The notes beneath the pieces were generated by a model, which saw nothing but the letters and a program-made list of their open reading frames with translations, was not told the origin of the DNA and searched no databases. DNA of 8,798 nt from Thiobacillus sp. UBA2186 (GTDB taxonomy: Bacteria > Pseudomonadota > Gammaproteobacteria > Burkholderiales > Thiobacillaceae). The position numbers and the translations under genes are program-made. The stretch is from contig DCVO01000099.1 in the NCBI GenBank assembly GCA_002327405.1, positions 24,436 to 33,233 of the forward strand. Reading direction: 5' to 3'. Shown here one piece after another: positions 6,016 to 8,798 of this stretch (positions are counted from its first letter, which is position 1; each line of letters begins with the position of its first letter).

Positions 6016-6561
6016 ATGAACACCTCAACGAATTCCGAATACCTCGTCATCACCGCCAACGGCGAAGACCGCGTCGGCCTGGTCGAGCGCTTCACCAACC
6101 GCATCCTCGACGCCGGCGCCAACATCGAGGCCAGCCGCATGGCGGTGCTGGGCGGCCAGTTCGCCATCCTCATGCTGGTGTCGGGGCCGTGGAATGCGCT
6201 GTCCAAGCTGGAAGACCTGATGCCCTCGATCGGCGAGCATCTCGGCCTGGCCATCGTATGCAAGCGCACGCGCGAGCGCGCCATGACCAAGCCCATGGTG
6301 CCCTATCACGTGGAAGTCGTGGCCATGGACCATCCGGGCATCGTCAACAAGCTGTCCAGCTTTTTCGCGCGGCGCGGCATCAACATCGAGGAGCTCAACA
6401 CCAGCACCTATCCGGCGGCGCACACCGGCGCGCCCATGTTCTCGGTGCAGATGACCGTCGGCATCCCCGCGGGCACGCATTTCTCCACATTGCGCGGCGA
6501 TTTCCTCGACTACTGCGACGACCTCAATCTCGACGGCACGCTGGAGCCGTCGCGGATTTGA
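6016..6561 (+). CDS. gcvR: GcvR-like protein with two ACT domains
   Basis: A 181-residue cytoplasmic protein made of two ACT domains. The first (about 8-80) has the ligand-loop pattern GEDRVGLVERFTNRILDAGA. The second (about 97-175) has DHPGIVNKLSSFFARRGINI. Two tandem ACT domains without any DNA-binding or enzyme domain is the GcvR arrangement. In E. coli, GcvR (about 190 residues) binds GcvA in the presence of glycine and represses the glycine cleavage operon. In this organism the partner and ligand are unknown, so the symbol is by family only. The ATG at 6016 is preferred over an in-frame TTG at 6001 because the conserved domain starts soon after it and the promoter lies just upstream; no clear ribosome site exists for either. 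The gene stands alone, flanked by two related inverted repeats. Confidence 0.8.
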   Translation: MNTSTNSEYLVITANGEDRVGLVERFTNRILDAGANIEASRMAVLGGQFAILMLVSGPWNALSKLEDLMPSIGEHLGLAIVCKRTRERAMTKPMVPYHVEVVAMDHPGIVNKLSSFFARRGINIEELNTSTYPAAHTGAPMFSVQMTVGIPAGTHFSTLRGDFLDYCDDLNLDGTLEPSRI

Positions 6562-6570
6562 CAGCGATGA

Positions 6571-6716
6571 ACGCAGATCTGCAGAGAAAACCGAGAAGCA
6601 AAGTCTTTTTTACAAAGAGGACAAGAGGACAGGAGTAAGGCAAAGCGAAGTCGATTCACGCAGGAATGGCATTTCCTCGTGTCCTCATGTCCTCTTTGTT
6701 CAAAAATTATCTGCGT
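6571..6716. repeat. Long inverted repeat (copy B) between gcvR and the ABC importer genes
   Basis: A nested structure. The outer arms ACGCAGAT (6571-6578) and ATCTGCGT (6709-6716) are perfect. The inner arms 6612-6635 and 6676-6699 pair at 22 of 24 positions and enclose a 40-nt loop. The inner arms share ACAAAGAGGACA and the GAGGACA octamer pattern with copy A, and GCAGAGAAAA recurs at 6581-6590. It fills the space between the two convergent genes and could end transcription from both sides, but no U-tract follows the stem on either strand. Confidence 0.85.
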
Positions 6717-6731
6717 CAGATTTGTCTTGAA

Positions 6732-7782
<1,051 letters not shown>

Positions 7783-7796
<14 letters not shown>

Positions 7797-8798
7797 TGTC
7801 TCCTCGGCCGGCCAGGAAAATGATGGGGACGAGGCCGGCCAGTATGATGGCGACCGAGGGCAGGGCGGCGCGTTCCCACTCGCCCTCGGAAGTCATTTCA
7901 AACACCCGCACCGCCAGCGTGTCCCAGCCGAAAGGCCGGGTCATCAGGGTGATGGGCATTTCCTTCATGATATCGACGAACGCCAGCGCCGCGGCGGTGA
8001 ACAGGCTGGCCCTGAGCATGGGCAGGTGCACGCGCGACAGCAGCGACAGCGTGCCGGTGCCCATGACGCGCGCGGCCTCGTCGATGTTGCGGGTGATGCG
8101 GTGCAGCCCCGAATCCGTGGGGCCGAAACCGACCGCCAGGAAGCGCACGGCATAGGCCAGCAGCATCACCAGCAGCGTGCCTTTCAGCACCTCGGTGCCC
8201 TGCCAGCCCTGGGCCTTGAGCAGGTCGATGATCAAGTTGTCGAGCCAGGCCACGGGGATGAAAATGCCCACCGCCAGCACCGTGCCGGGGAAGGCGTAAC
8301 CGATGGTTGCGACTCTTTGCGTGAGCTGCATGAACTGGCCGGGCTTCTGCCGCCCGGCATAGCCCAGCAGCAGGGCGAGCGCGCAGACGATGGCGGCGCC
8401 CAGGCCGGACAGCCACAGCGAATTGCGCACGAATTCCCAGTAACGGCTGTCGAGGTCGGTGGCGGTCGCACCCTTGGCCCACAGCAACAGCTGGATAAGC
8501 GGGATCAGGAAGGCGACGGCGAACACCAGGCCGGCGTAGAAAGTGGCGCCGAGCGCCTGCCCGCGCGAGAGGCGGATGCGGTTGTGGCTGGTGGCGCGGC
8601 CGACGCCGCCGTATTTCATATGGCTGCGCGTGCGCTGTTCGGCGAGCGCAAGAATCAGCACGAACAGGATGAGGATGGAGGACAGCTGCGAGGCGGCCGA
8701 CAGCGAGAACAGCGAGAACCAGGCCTTGTAGATGGCGGTGGTGAAGGTGCCGTAGTTGAAGATCGCCATGGTGCCGAAGTCGGCCAGCGTCTCCATCA
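7783..8798 (-). CDS. fbpB: Iron(III)-type ABC importer permease, C-terminal part (5' end outside window)
   Basis: The inner-membrane permease partner of the adjacent ATPase. The frame is still open at the right edge, and the ATG at 8796 is internal. The visible 337 residues begin with ETLADFGTMAIFNYGTFTT, which in FbpB-type permeases lies at the end of the first of two fused permease halves. Full-length proteins are about 500-550 residues, so roughly a third is missing. Hydrophobic segments occur at about 35-52, 82-106, 127-147, 165-185, 205-224, 262-280 and 311-329 of the visible part. The second half's EAA coupling loop is seen at 240-259 (EAARVMGTGTLSLLSRVHLP), which docks on the ATPase. 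The gene ends inside the ATPase gene's start, indicating one operon with translational coupling. Confidence 0.88.

Noticed and set aside
6600..6731. Bidirectional intrinsic terminator between gcvR and the ABC genes
   Set aside because: The hairpin is strong, but neither strand has a U-tract after the stem; the T-run at 6605-6611 lies on the wrong side for both directions.

Overview
This GC-rich, densely coding window most likely comes from the chromosome of a betaproteobacterium. The evidence is the queG / tsaE / amiC / mutL neighbourhood, the protein sequences, and the intergenic palindromic repeats typical of environmental members of that class. The exact genus cannot be told from the sequence. 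I see no rRNA, tRNA, CRISPR array, phage or transposase gene.

Layout, left to right. (1) 1-289, minus strand: the N-terminal part of glutamate racemase (murI). Its reading frame runs through a 60-bp tandem repeat, so the predicted protein carries a repeat-derived N-terminal extension. (2) 290-469: the gap between murI and the next gene, largely filled by GGGAGAGGG-type palindromic repeats. (3) 470-1096, plus strand: a short, cysteine-tagged cation-diffusion-facilitator-like transporter. (4) 1081-2169, minus strand: queG (epoxyqueuosine reductase), converging on and overlapping the transporter gene. (5) 2164-3851, plus strand: tsaE, then amiC, which overlaps its end. The tsaE and queG start codons overlap head to head. 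(6) 3852-3989: a gap with a REP-like element. (7) 3990-5762: mutL, carrying the endonuclease motif of MutH-independent mismatch repair. (8) 5763-6731: gcvR-like two-ACT-domain gene, with a long GAGGACA-rich inverted repeat on each side. (9) 6732-8798, minus strand: the ATPase (fbpC-like) and the C-terminal part of the permease (fbpB-like) of a ferric-iron-type ABC importer. The operon continues beyond the right edge.

Most genes are housekeeping: peptidoglycan precursor supply and remodelling (murI, amiC), tRNA modification (queG, tsaE), DNA mismatch repair (mutL), and metal traffic (the transporter and the iron importer). I find no wholly new multi-gene system. The unusual signals are the repeat domesticated into the murI frame, the paired inverted repeats around gcvR, a four-cysteine cluster in the C-terminal domain of the iron-importer ATPase, and an AT-rich rare-codon island with a promoter-like sequence inside tsaE.
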